NCBI RefSeq assembly: GCF_011044975.1
Contig: NZ_JAAKZV010000004.1
Span: 1 to 64,000 of the forward strand
Direction: 5' to 3'
DNA: 64,000 nt
Source of the DNA: Streptomyces coryli
Lineage (GTDB): Bacteria > Actinomycetota > Actinomycetes > Streptomycetales > Streptomycetaceae
In this document: one piece after another, positions 7,920-15,339 of the stretch
Position numbering within the stretch: the stretch's first letter is position 1
Layout of the letters: the number at the start of each line of letters is the position of its first letter
Made by a program: the position numbers and the translations under genes
The notes under the pieces: model-generated
Database searches by the model: none
Told to the model about the DNA's origin: nothing
Seen by the model: only the letters and a program-made list of their open reading frames with translations

Positions 7920-8756
7920 TTACGCCGCCGGGCCGTCGCGAAGCACGCCCCGCACCGTGTCGAGCCGCACCCCCGGGTCGATATCCGTCAGCCACCACGT
8001 CGCGCCGGCCCGCGCATACGGCTCCGGGTCGACTCCGACCGGCAGGCTGATGGCGATGTCGTACGAGTCCATGTCGCCGTGGCGTAGTTCGGTGAGGGTG
8101 GCGACGACCTCGGCGAGCTGGTCGGGGTGCTCCAGGTTGGCCGGGAAGAAGCCGTCGAGCCGGGCGGCCCGCCGGATCGGCCTGGGGTTTCCCGGGAAGC
8201 CGGCGGCCCATACCGGCACGCCGGGCCGCTGCACCGGCCGGGGCAGGAACGTCATGCCGTCGACGGTGTAGTGCTCGCCGCGATGGTGCACCGGCTCGCC
8301 GGACCACGCGGCGGCCAGGATCGCCAGCGACTCGTCGAGCATCTGCCCGCGCAGCCGGTCGTCGAGCTGCTCGCCGGTCCTGGACAGCTCGCCGGCGAAG
8401 CGGTCGCTGCCGAGGCCGACGCCCAGGGTGAGGCGGCCGCCGCTGAGCTGGTCCAGCGTCGCGGTCTCCCGCGCCACCTTGGCCGGCCGCCGGCGGGGGA
8501 GCACCGTCACCATGGGGCCGAAGCGCAGCCGTTCGGTCGCGGTGGCGATCGCCGCCAGCGCGATCCACGAGTCGGCGACCTGCCGGACCGGCTCCCGCCA
8601 GCACAGTTGATCCCAGACGAAGAAGCCGTCCCACCCGGCTTCCTCCGCCTCGGCGGCGAGCCGCGCCGCCACCCGCGGGTCGGCGAGCTCGTCGAAGAGC
8701 GGCAGCCAGAGCGCCGACCGGAGCCGCGGCTTAACGTCAGCCGGTACGTGTCGCAT
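7920..8756 (-). CDS. LLM-class flavin-dependent oxidoreductase
   Basis: A 278-aa luciferase-like TIM-barrel protein. Typical elements are the opening strand LRSALWLPLFDELADP, GWDGFFVWDQL, ATATERLRFGPMVTVLPRR, the TLDQLSGGRLTLGVGLG loop and GVPVWAAGFPG. Such enzymes use FMNH2 or F420H2. It follows the MFS gene by 53 bp on the same strand and precedes a serine hydrolase, so it may modify a compound that the transporter exports or imports. Substrate and cofactor are not fixed by the sequence. Confidence 0.85.
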   Translation of the reverse strand: MRHVPADVKPRLRSALWLPLFDELADPRVAARLAAEAEEAGWDGFFVWDQLCWREPVRQVADSWIALAAIATATERLRFGPMVTVLPRRRPAKVARETATLDQLSGGRLTLGVGLGSDRFAGELSRTGEQLDDRLRGQMLDESLAILAAAWSGEPVHHRGEHYTVDGMTFLPRPVQRPGVPVWAAGFPGNPRPIRRAARLDGFFPANLEHPDQLAEVVATLTELRHGDMDSYDIAISLPVGVDPEPYARAGATWWLTDIDPGVRLDTVRGVLRDGPAA

Positions 8757-8809
8757 GATGATGTCCTCTCATTCGGGGGAGGGGGTCAGGTGCGGGACGG
8801 CTGAAGTGC

Positions 8810-10021
8810 TTACGCCGCGGTGCGGCTGCGGAGCGCCGGGCCGAGCGCCAACTGGCCGGCGAACAGGGCGATCGCGGTGATCGCACACACCGCCCCCAGG
8901 GCTCCCCGGCCGGCCTGGTTGAGCAGGACGGTGCCGGCCAGCGGACCGAACACGCCCCCGACGCTCCAGGTGGCGGAGGCGATTCCCATGTAGCTGCCGC
9001 GCAGATCCGCCGGTGCCAGGTCGGCGAAGGCGCCGCCGAACATGACGGCGATGCCGATCTGACCGAGGGACCAGAGCAGGACCGCGGCCGCGTAGCCGGT
9101 GGTGCTGTGCGCGGTGGCGCTCGACGCGACGCCGGCGCCGACCAGGAGTATGGAGACGGCCGGCACCGCGCTGGGGTCGCGACCCGCGAGCAGCCGTACC
9201 GCCAGTGGTTGGCCGACGACGATGGCGATGCCGTTCAGCGCGAGCATCGCGCCGTACGTCGCGGGGCCGTGGCCGTCCGCCGTCATGATCAGCGGCAGCG
9301 TGGCGAACGTCTGCAGGAACAGCGTGAAGTACGCGACGTAGAGCAAGGTCATGGCGAGCATCAGCCGGTCGCGCAGGAGTACGGGCAGCAGGGCGCGCCG
9401 GGGCTGCTCCGGTGCCGGCGGGCGGGTCTCGGGCACTCGGCGCCAGACGATCAGTGCCGCGACCACCGAGGCCGTGGCATTGATCCAGAACAAGAGGCCG
9501 TAGCCGTGCCGGGCGAGGACCCCGGCGGTGACCGTGGCGATGGAGAAGCCGAGGTTGGCCGCCCAGAAGAGCAGACCGAAGGCCCGGATCCGCTGCCGTG
9601 CCGGAAGGTCGGCCACCGCCGCCGCCCCGGCCGGGCGGAACAGGTCCGCCGTCAGCCCGAGTCCGACGGCCGCCGCCCAGATCGCCGGCACCGTGTCGGC
9701 CGAGCCGAGGGCGGCAAGCGCGACCGCGGTCCCCAGGAAGCCCGCCAGCATGGTGTTGCGCCGGCCGATCCGGTCGCCCAGCCAGCCGCCGAGCAGCTGG
9801 GATCCGATGCCGCCGACGCCGACCGCCGCCACCACCGCACCGGCGGTCGTCGCCGTCAGGCCCTGCTCCTGCGTCAGATAGAGGACCAGGAACGACTGGA
9901 CGACGCCGCCGGCGCGGCTCACGAAGTGGGTCGCGGCCAGCGCCCAGACGAGGTGGGGCAGGTCCAGCCGCGGGCGGGAGGGTGCCGCTGCTTTCCGGGT
10001 GGGTGTGGCGTAGGTCGTCAT
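8810..10021 (-). CDS. MFS transporter
   Basis: A 403-aa integral membrane protein with about 12 hydrophobic segments in two halves. The MFS motif GGWLGDRIGRRN lies between segments 2 and 3, and a charged loop follows RRVPETRPPAPE in the middle. It resembles drug-efflux or sugar-efflux MFS proteins. ATG 10021 was chosen because the upstream 22-residue extension is polar and covers the divergent promoter region; no strong Shine-Dalgarno is visible. It is divergent from a LysR gene, its likely regulator. Confidence 0.85.
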   Translation of the reverse strand: MTTYATPTRKAAAPSRPRLDLPHLVWALAATHFVSRAGGVVQSFLVLYLTQEQGLTATTAGAVVAAVGVGGIGSQLLGGWLGDRIGRRNTMLAGFLGTAVALAALGSADTVPAIWAAAVGLGLTADLFRPAGAAAVADLPARQRIRAFGLLFWAANLGFSIATVTAGVLARHGYGLLFWINATASVVAALIVWRRVPETRPPAPEQPRRALLPVLLRDRLMLAMTLLYVAYFTLFLQTFATLPLIMTADGHGPATYGAMLALNGIAIVVGQPLAVRLLAGRDPSAVPAVSILLVGAGVASSATAHSTTGYAAAVLLWSLGQIGIAVMFGGAFADLAPADLRGSYMGIASATWSVGGVFGPLAGTVLLNQAGRGALGAVCAITAIALFAGQLALGPALRSRTAA

Positions 10022-10057
10022 GTCGATGACCGTAGGAGCGTCGCTGCATCGTGAAAA

Positions 10058-10091
10058 GCGATGGTTTCCGATCGAGTTGATCGGCAATCGC
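10058..10091. promoter_or_regulatory. Candidate LysR binding region
   Basis: In the 84-bp gap between divergent MFS and LysR genes, CCGATC-N5-GATCGG (10068-10084) is a perfect dyad. It is flanked by outer arms GCGAT (10058-10062) and ATCGC (10087-10091) that are slightly off the same centre. LysR proteins bind such interrupted dyads near their own promoter; the assignment is inferred. Confidence 0.5.
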
Positions 10092-10105
10092 TATGCTAGG
10101 AGGTT

Positions 10106-10999
10106 ATGGCTGACATCGAGCTGCGGCACCTGAGGACCATGTCCGCTATTGCCGAGGAGGGGACGTTCGGGCGGGCGGCGGACCGGCTCGGCTACACCCA
10201 GTCGTCGGTGAGTCAGCAGATCGCCGCGCTGGAGAAGGCCGTTGGCGGCGCCGTCTTCGACCGGCCGGGAGGTCCCAAGCGGGTACGGATCACCCCGCTC
10301 GGCGAGGTGGTCCTGGCGCACGGGCGCGAGTTGCTCACGAAGGCGGACGTACTGACGGATGCCGTCGATCGCTTCCGGGCCGGCAACGGCCGGATCGACA
10401 TCGGCACCTTCCAGAGCGCCACCAACCTGATCCTGCCGGCCGTCGTGCGCCGGCTGCTCGATGAGCAACCGGGCTGCGACATCCGGCTGTTGGACGTAGG
10501 GCCTGCGGATCCGCGGATCGGCAATCTCGACCTGTTGTTCCACTACGGGCGGATCGAAGGCGACGTGGAGCATGCCGAGCTGCTCGACGAGCCGTACCTG
10601 CTGGTGGCGGGCGCTCGGGCATTTCCGGAAGGGCCGGTGCAGGTGCAGCAGCTCGACGGCGCTCCGATGGTCGCCTGGCCTCCCAACGAGCACCAGATAT
10701 GGCTGGAGCGGACGCTCGCGGCGGCCGGCGCGCGGCCGCGGATCGTGTTCCGGACCGGCGGTCACGAAGCCATCGTGTCGATGGTGCGGGCGGGCATCGG
10801 CTCGGCGGTGCTGCCGTGGACCGCCCTCCACGGCACCGATGCCTGGACCGACGACCGGCTCAGCGTTCACCAGCTGCGGCCCTCGCCCGCGAGTCCCTGG
10901 CACCTGTACTGGCCGACCGGGCGCACTCAATCGCCGCTCGTCACCCGGGCCATCGACATCGCCGTCGAAGCCGCCGGTGAGCTGTCCGGTCAGATGTGA
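10106..10999 (+). CDS. LysR-family transcriptional regulator
   Basis: A 297-aa protein. Residues 1-65 are the winged helix (IELRHLRTMSAIAEEGTFGRAADRLGYTQSSVSQQIAALE, in parts) and the rest is a periplasmic-binding-like effector domain (IDIGTFQSATNLILPAVVRRL; VSMVRAGIGSAVLPW). AGGAGG ends only 2 bases before ATG 10106, unusually tight, and a TATGCT at 10092-10097 could serve as a -10 for an almost leaderless transcript. Divergent from the MFS-LLM-hydrolase group. Its stop codon abuts the stop of the convergent TetR gene in a shared TGATCA. Confidence 0.9.
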   Translation: MADIELRHLRTMSAIAEEGTFGRAADRLGYTQSSVSQQIAALEKAVGGAVFDRPGGPKRVRITPLGEVVLAHGRELLTKADVLTDAVDRFRAGNGRIDIGTFQSATNLILPAVVRRLLDEQPGCDIRLLDVGPADPRIGNLDLLFHYGRIEGDVEHAELLDEPYLLVAGARAFPEGPVQVQQLDGAPMVAWPPNEHQIWLERTLAAAGARPRIVFRTGGHEAIVSMVRAGIGSAVLPWTALHGTDAWTDDRLSVHQLRPSPASPWHLYWPTGRTQSPLVTRAIDIAVEAAGELSGQM

Positions 11000-11596
11000 T
11001 CAGCTCGGGTGGGCCCGGGCGGCCAACTCCCTGAGGTGGTGGTCGAGTACCGCGAGGAGCGTCGTAGGCGTGGCCCGTGCGGGGCGGGTGACGCCGTGGA
11101 CGAGAAGGCCGTCGATCAGGGCGTAGAGGCGGTCCGTCTCCAGGTCGGCGTCGAGGGCGGCGCCGGGCCCGGTCAGCCGGCCGATCTGGTTCAGGCAGGC
11201 GGCGCGGAGCAGGTCGTAGGCCTCGTCCCGGAGGGCGCGCAGCGGGGGGTCGACGAGGGCGCGGGCGGTGAACGCGAGCCAGACCTCGGATTCGATGCGC
11301 CGGCGCTTGTCCAGGGGGAGGAATTCGCTGAGCACCTGGAGTACGTCGTCGTGCGGGTCGCCGGCGGCGGGCAGCGCCTCGATGCGCTGGGTGATGCGGT
11401 CCATGACCAGGCGCATCGCGAACTCCAGCAGCGCGGAGTGGCTGGGGAAGAAGTGCCGCAATGAGCCCGCGGACAGGCCGGCTTCCGCGGCGACGTTGCG
11501 GATGGAGGCGTGGTCGAGGCCGTCCCGCGTGATCACCCGCCAGACGGCTTCGGCGAGTTCGGCGCGGCGCTGCTCGGGGTCCACGATTTTCGGCAC
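11000..11596 (-). CDS. TetR/AcrR-family transcriptional regulator
   Basis: A 198-aa regulator. The opening PKIVDPEQRRAELAEAVWRV is the usual N-terminus of a well-populated actinobacterial TetR group, so GTG 11596 is preferred over GTG 11611. The HTH recognition stretch is AGLSAGSLRHFFPSHSALL. The C-terminal domain is the TetR_C group with DPPLRALRDEAYDLLRAA. Divergent from the 11666 membrane protein with a strong dyad between. If the 11611 start were used, codon 2 would be a rare TTA. Confidence 0.87.
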   Translation of the reverse strand: MPKIVDPEQRRAELAEAVWRVITRDGLDHASIRNVAAEAGLSAGSLRHFFPSHSALLEFAMRLVMDRITQRIEALPAAGDPHDDVLQVLSEFLPLDKRRRIESEVWLAFTARALVDPPLRALRDEAYDLLRAACLNQIGRLTGPGAALDADLETDRLYALIDGLLVHGVTRPARATPTTLLAVLDHHLRELAARAHPS

Positions 11597-11615
11597 GCTC
11601 TTTTCTAACACGCTC

Positions 11616-11638
11616 GTGCTAGATTAGGTTTCTAGCAC
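11616..11638. promoter_or_regulatory. TetR operator dyad
   Basis: GTGCTAGA (11616-11623), seven bases, then TCTAGCAC (11631-11638): a perfect 8-bp-arm dyad about 20 bp upstream of the TetR start and 28 bp upstream of the membrane-protein start. The local AT-richness also fits a divergent promoter. Binding by the adjacent TetR is inferred. Confidence 0.65.
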
Positions 11639-11665
11639 AGGTGGGCTAAAAAAGAGGGGGGCGGC

Positions 11666-12316
11666 ATGCGAGTCGTTGGACGTTGGGTGACGGTGGTCGT
11701 CGCCGTGTTATTACTCATAGCCGGTGGCGTCGCCACCTGGGCCGCGGCCGAACAGGCGGGTGGCGGCGGCTGGTTCAGCACGCCGCGGGAGGAGTTCCGT
11801 ACGTCCGCGCGGGCGCTGGTCACCGACGAGCTCGAGGTCTCCACCGGCCGTCCGGGCGATCCGTCCAATGACATCGGGGAGTTGGGGGCGGTCCGGGTGC
11901 GCGTGGACCGCGTCCGCGGGGAGCAGCCGCTGTTCGTGGGGATCGCCCGCCGCGGCGACGTGGACCGCTACCTGCGAGACGTCGCCCATGAACGGCTGGC
12001 CCGAGTGCACAACGACCCGTTCCGGGCCGACTTCACCCGCGCCGCCGGTAACCGGACGCCCGCGCGCCCCGGCGACCAGCACTTCTGGGTCGCCACCGGC
12101 TCCGACACCCGCGACCTGGTCTGGGACAAATCCCACGGCACCTGGACCCTGGTGGTCATGAACGCCGACGCCTCCCCGGACATCGCGATACGCGCCGACA
12201 TCGGCCTCCGCTTCGGCTCCCTGCCCTGGATAGCGGCCGGCCTGCTCACGGCCGCGGCGCTGCTGGGCGGCCTGTGGTTCGTCGGCCGGCGGAGGCGACG
12301 CGCTGCGCCGGAGTGA
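11666..12316 (+). CDS. Small two-helix membrane protein with two consecutive TTA codons
   Basis: A 216-aa protein with transmembrane segments near residues 8-28 and 183-207, ending in a positively charged RRRRRA tail. The region between (about 150 residues) is polar and probably extracytoplasmic, with FVGIARRGDVDRYL and DQHFWVATGSDTRDLVWD. This resembles a common streptomycete membrane-protein family of unknown function. Codons 15 and 16 are TTA TTA (11708-11713), so translation should depend on the bldA leucyl-tRNA if this is a Streptomyces. Likely repressed by the divergent TetR. No function can be assigned. Confidence 0.8.
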   Translation: MRVVGRWVTVVVAVLLLIAGGVATWAAAEQAGGGGWFSTPREEFRTSARALVTDELEVSTGRPGDPSNDIGELGAVRVRVDRVRGEQPLFVGIARRGDVDRYLRDVAHERLARVHNDPFRADFTRAAGNRTPARPGDQHFWVATGSDTRDLVWDKSHGTWTLVVMNADASPDIAIRADIGLRFGSLPWIAAGLLTAAALLGGLWFVGRRRRRAAPE

Positions 12317-12330
12317 TCGAATGCAACCGG

Positions 12331-13140
12331 TCACGCCGCCCCCGGCGGCCGATCGCGGCGTGGCGGGAGGATCGAGCGGGGTACGGGCCCCTTGTTGCGG
12401 GTGCCCTGCTCGTGTTCCTCCCAGGCGTGGGCCAGGATGCCGATGCTGCGGCTGAGGACGAACAGGCCGCGGGCGAGCGGGGCCGGGAAGCCCAGTTCGG
12501 CGTAGATGATCGCGGTGGCGCCGTCGATGTTCATGGGGATGGGGCGGGGCCTGCCGCGGCTCAAGTGGTCCTCGATCGCCTTGCCCGCGCGCAGGTGGTG
12601 GCCCGGCACCACCCCGGCCCGTACCGCGGCTTCCGTACGGGAGACGAGCGGGTCGCGGCGGGGGTCGCGGGGGTGGAAGCGGTGGCCGAAGCCGGGGACG
12701 TAGCGGGGGCCGGCGGCGACGGCTTCGGCCGCGGCCTCCGCTGTGGTGCGGCCGGCCGACTCGAGGCGCAGCACCTCGTCGAGGAGCGTGACGCACTGTT
12801 CTCCGGCGCCGCCGTGGGCGTCGCCCAGGACGTTGATGCCGCTGGCCATCGCGCTGTTGAGGCCGATGCCGCAGGTGATGGCCATGCGGGCGATGGCGAT
12901 CGACGGCGCCTGCGGGCCGTGGTCGACGCCGGCGACGAGCGCCGCCTGCAGCAGGTCCGCCCGCGGGGCGTCGGGCAGCTCGCCGCGGAGCAGCAGCCAG
13001 ATCGCGGACGGCAGGTCGACGGTGCCGATCAGGTCCTGGACCGGGCGGCCGCGGAGTTCGATGACGCCCGGCTCCATGTGGGACACATCGGTGGCCCACC
13101 ACCGCGCGACGTCCCCGGTGGGGTCGATGCCGGCGGTCAT
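12331..13140 (-). CDS. Citryl-CoA lyase-type, citrate-synthase-fold protein
   Basis: A 269-aa protein much shorter than citrate synthase (about 370-430 aa); it keeps only the core fold. Recognisable parts are GGAGEQ, the active-site stretch GFGHRFHPRDPR, and AIIYAELGFPAPLARGLF. Short members act as citryl-CoA or related 3-hydroxy-acyl-CoA lyases, cleaving a C-C bond to acetyl-CoA and an oxo acid. Its ATG overlaps the CoA-transferase stop (ATGA, 13137-13140), so the two are translationally coupled. That supports activation of an acid to a CoA ester followed by lyase cleavage. The actual acyl-CoA is unknown. Confidence 0.75.
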   Translation of the reverse strand: MTAGIDPTGDVARWWATDVSHMEPGVIELRGRPVQDLIGTVDLPSAIWLLLRGELPDAPRADLLQAALVAGVDHGPQAPSIAIARMAITCGIGLNSAMASGINVLGDAHGGAGEQCVTLLDEVLRLESAGRTTAEAAAEAVAAGPRYVPGFGHRFHPRDPRRDPLVSRTEAAVRAGVVPGHHLRAGKAIEDHLSRGRPRPIPMNIDGATAIIYAELGFPAPLARGLFVLSRSIGILAHAWEEHEQGTRNKGPVPRSILPPRRDRPPGAA

Positions 13141-14294
13141 GTCGCGGACTTCCACACCGGCTCGTGCGTGTGCTGCCCCAGCCGCGGTGGCGGTGCTTCG
13201 GGCCGCAGCGGCTGCCCGTCGTGCAGGACGCCGCTGCCGGACACCCGCAGGCGGCGGTCGCTGCCGTCGGGGAAGGGCAGGTCCGTACAGAAACCGCGGT
13301 GCGCCAGCTGCTCCAGCTCCAGCGCCTCGGAGACGGTGACGATACGGGCCGCGGGCACCCCGGCCGGGGTGAGCAGCTGCTCCCACTCCCGTACGGTCCG
13401 TTGCCCCAATGCGGCGTTGAGCTGCTTGTTGAGCTCCTCCCGGTGGGCCTTGCGGGCCTCCCGGCCCGCGAACCGGGGGTCGGTGAGCAGCTCCGGCCGG
13501 CCGACCAGCCGGCAGAGCGTCTCGAACTGCTGCTGCCGGTTCGCGGCGATGTTCAGCGGACCGTCGGCGGCGCGGAACGTCCCCGACGGCGCGGCGGTGG
13601 CGTTCTGGTCTCCCATCGGCGCCGTCTCGACGCCGCTGACCATGTAGTTCGACACCGTCCACCCCATGGCCGAGATGGCGGCCTCCAGCATCGACACATC
13701 CAGGAAGACGCCCTGCCCGCTCTCCTCCCGCCCGGCCAGCGCGGCGCAGATGTGCAGCGCGGCGGTCAGGCCGCCGATCGTGTCGCAGACCGGGAAGCCC
13801 ACCCGCACGGGCGCCGTGTCGGGGGTGCCGGTGACCGCCATCATGCCCGAGAGCCCCTGGATGATCTGGTCGTACGCGGGCGCCTGGCTCATCGGGCCGT
13901 CCTGGCCGAAGCCGGAGATCGCGCAGTACACGAGCCGGGGGTTGAGCGCCCGTAACCGGTCCCAGCCGAAGCCGAGCCGGTCGAGTACGCCGGCCCGGAA
14001 GTTCTCCAGCAGCACGTCGGCCTCGCCGGCCAGCTCCTCGAACCGGGCCTTCCCCTCCTCGGTCTTGAGGTCCAGCTCGATCGACTTCTTCCCCGCGTTC
14101 TGCGCCAGGAAGGACGCCCCCAGCCGGGCCCGGTTCAGGTCCGCCTCGGGGCCGAGGCGCCTGGCCAGATCGCCCTGCCCCGGCAGCTCGGCCTTCACCA
14201 CATCGGCGCCGAGCAGCGCGAGCTGATAGCTGCAGTACGGCCCCGCCAGCACGTTCGTCAGATCGAGTACCTTCACGCCGGTAAGCGGTGGCAT
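13137..14294 (-). CDS. CaiB/BaiF-family (class III) CoA transferase
   Basis: A 385-aa type III CoA transferase. Signatures: VKVLDLTNVLAGPYCSYQLA at the N-terminus, LDLKTEEGKARFEELAGEADVLLENF, and PVCDTIGGLTAALH, whose Asp is the expected catalytic carboxylate. These enzymes move CoA between carboxylic acids without free ATP use. Codon 114 is a rare TTA (13953-13955 on this strand). It overlaps the lyase by 4 bp. Upstream, a GGACN tandem repeat separates it from the IclR gene. Substrate inferred only as a carboxylic acid handled by this locus. Confidence 0.85.
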   Translation of the reverse strand: MPPLTGVKVLDLTNVLAGPYCSYQLALLGADVVKAELPGQGDLARRLGPEADLNRARLGASFLAQNAGKKSIELDLKTEEGKARFEELAGEADVLLENFRAGVLDRLGFGWDRLRALNPRLVYCAISGFGQDGPMSQAPAYDQIIQGLSGMMAVTGTPDTAPVRVGFPVCDTIGGLTAALHICAALAGREESGQGVFLDVSMLEAAISAMGWTVSNYMVSGVETAPMGDQNATAAPSGTFRAADGPLNIAANRQQQFETLCRLVGRPELLTDPRFAGREARKAHREELNKQLNAALGQRTVREWEQLLTPAGVPAARIVTVSEALELEQLAHRGFCTDLPFPDGSDRRLRVSGSGVLHDGQPLRPEAPPPRLGQHTHEPVWKSAT

Positions 14295-14318
14295 GGCTGC
14301 TCCTCAGTGATCCGCCTG

Positions 14319-14353
14319 GGACCGGACCGGACAGGACAGGACGGGACAGGACG
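14319..14353. repeat. Seven tandem copies of a GGACN pentamer
   Basis: Reading the plus strand, 14319-14353 is GGACC GGACC GGACA GGACA GGACG GGACA GGACG with no interruption. It sits 25 bp upstream of the CoA-transferase start, in the 68-bp gap after the IclR gene. A length-variable 5-mer here could alter leader folding or promoter spacing; that is inference. Confidence 0.85.
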
Positions 14354-14362
14354 CGCGGCTCG

Positions 14363-15130
14363 CTACCCCCCGCTCAGTGGATGGTCGAACCCCCGCTCGG
14401 AGATCTGGCCGCCGACCTCGCGCAGATCCTCCGCGAACTCCCGCACCCGGTCAGGTCCGAAGCGCACGCTCGGTCCCGACAGCGACAGCGCCGCCACCAC
14501 GGCCCCCGAGCGGCCGGTGACCGGGACCGCCACCGCGGACAGCCCCTCCTCGCGCTCGCCATGGCTCTGCGCCCAGCCGGCGTGCCCCGCCTCCTCGATC
14601 CACTCGCGCAGCCGCTTCACATGCCCGTCGCCGTACGGGGACGTGCGCGCCACCCGCGCCAGCAGCGCGTCCGCGGCGTCCTTGAGCAGCACCTTGGACG
14701 ACGCCCCCGACCACAACGGCAGTTCGTCGCCGACGTGCACGACGTGCCGCAGCGGCTGCGGGCTCTCCTGCTGTGCCACGCAGACCCGGTAGACGTCGCG
14801 GCGCATGTACAGATTGACCGTCTCGCGCCGCCGCGCGCCCAGGTCCCGCATCAAGCGACGGGTCTCCGGCGGGAGTTCCCAGCTGCTGCGGGCCAGATGC
14901 GTCCAGCGCCACAGCCCGGGCCCGGCGAGATAGCCCTGCCCGGTGCCCCACAGCAACCCGCACTGCTCCAGCGTCTGCACCAGCCTGATGACGGTGGTCT
15001 TGGCCAGCCCGGTGGCCTCGGTGATATCCCGTACGGACACCACCGGCCGCTCCTCGGTCAGCAGGGCCAGGATGTCGAGCGCGCGCTGGACGCTGCGCAC
15101 TCCGGCGGTGTCGCTGCTCTCCGTACTCAC
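14363..15130 (-). CDS. IclR-family transcriptional regulator
   Basis: A 255-aa regulator with an N-terminal winged helix (SVQRALDILALLTEE; VRDITEATGLAKTTVIRLVQTLE) and the IclR effector domain (WSGASSKVLLKDA; GHAGWAQSHGEREEGLSAVA). The start is GTG 15130; no clear Shine-Dalgarno is seen. It lies between the co-directional CoA transferase/lyase genes and the divergent ALDH-led operon, so it probably controls both arms. A 14-bp direct repeat in the divergent gap is the best operator candidate. Confidence 0.9.
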   Translation of the reverse strand: MSTESSDTAGVRSVQRALDILALLTEERPVVSVRDITEATGLAKTTVIRLVQTLEQCGLLWGTGQGYLAGPGLWRWTHLARSSWELPPETRRLMRDLGARRRETVNLYMRRDVYRVCVAQQESPQPLRHVVHVGDELPLWSGASSKVLLKDAADALLARVARTSPYGDGHVKRLREWIEEAGHAGWAQSHGEREEGLSAVAVPVTGRSGAVVAALSLSGPSVRFGPDRVREFAEDLREVGGQISERGFDHPLSGG

Positions 15131-15152
15131 AGCGCCGCACGATACACAGAGG

Positions 15153-15166
15153 TCCGCAGAGCAGTC
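15153..15166. promoter_or_regulatory. Direct-repeat box 1 (IclR operator candidate)
   Basis: TCCGCAGAGCAGTC, identical to box 2 at 15293-15306. It lies 23 bp upstream of the IclR start, next to a minus-strand TATAGA that could be the iclR -10, and within a larger GGTCC/GGACC pairing (15151-15155 and 15172-15176). Confidence 0.5.
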
Positions 15167-15292
15167 TATATGGACCGAACAGCGGTACCGGTACGTGGAT
15201 TTGGAAAGTTGCCTCCCACCCTCTTCCCGGCGATGAACTGTGGTCCTATAACTAACTCACTCGTTCGTACATAGTAGTTGACGCGGTTCTCA

Positions 15293-15306
15293 TCCGCAGA
15301 GCAGTC
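15293..15306. promoter_or_regulatory. Direct-repeat box 2 (IclR operator candidate)
   Basis: Second exact copy of TCCGCAGAGCAGTC, 140 bp from the first and 34 bp upstream of the aldehyde dehydrogenase start. A TTGACG at 15278-15283 would place the -10 of the ALDH promoter on this box. A 14-base exact repeat within 209 bp is unlikely by chance; binding by IclR is inferred. Confidence 0.5.
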
Positions 15307-15339
15307 CGCACGTGCCGTTCTACGGCCCAGGAGGGTTTG

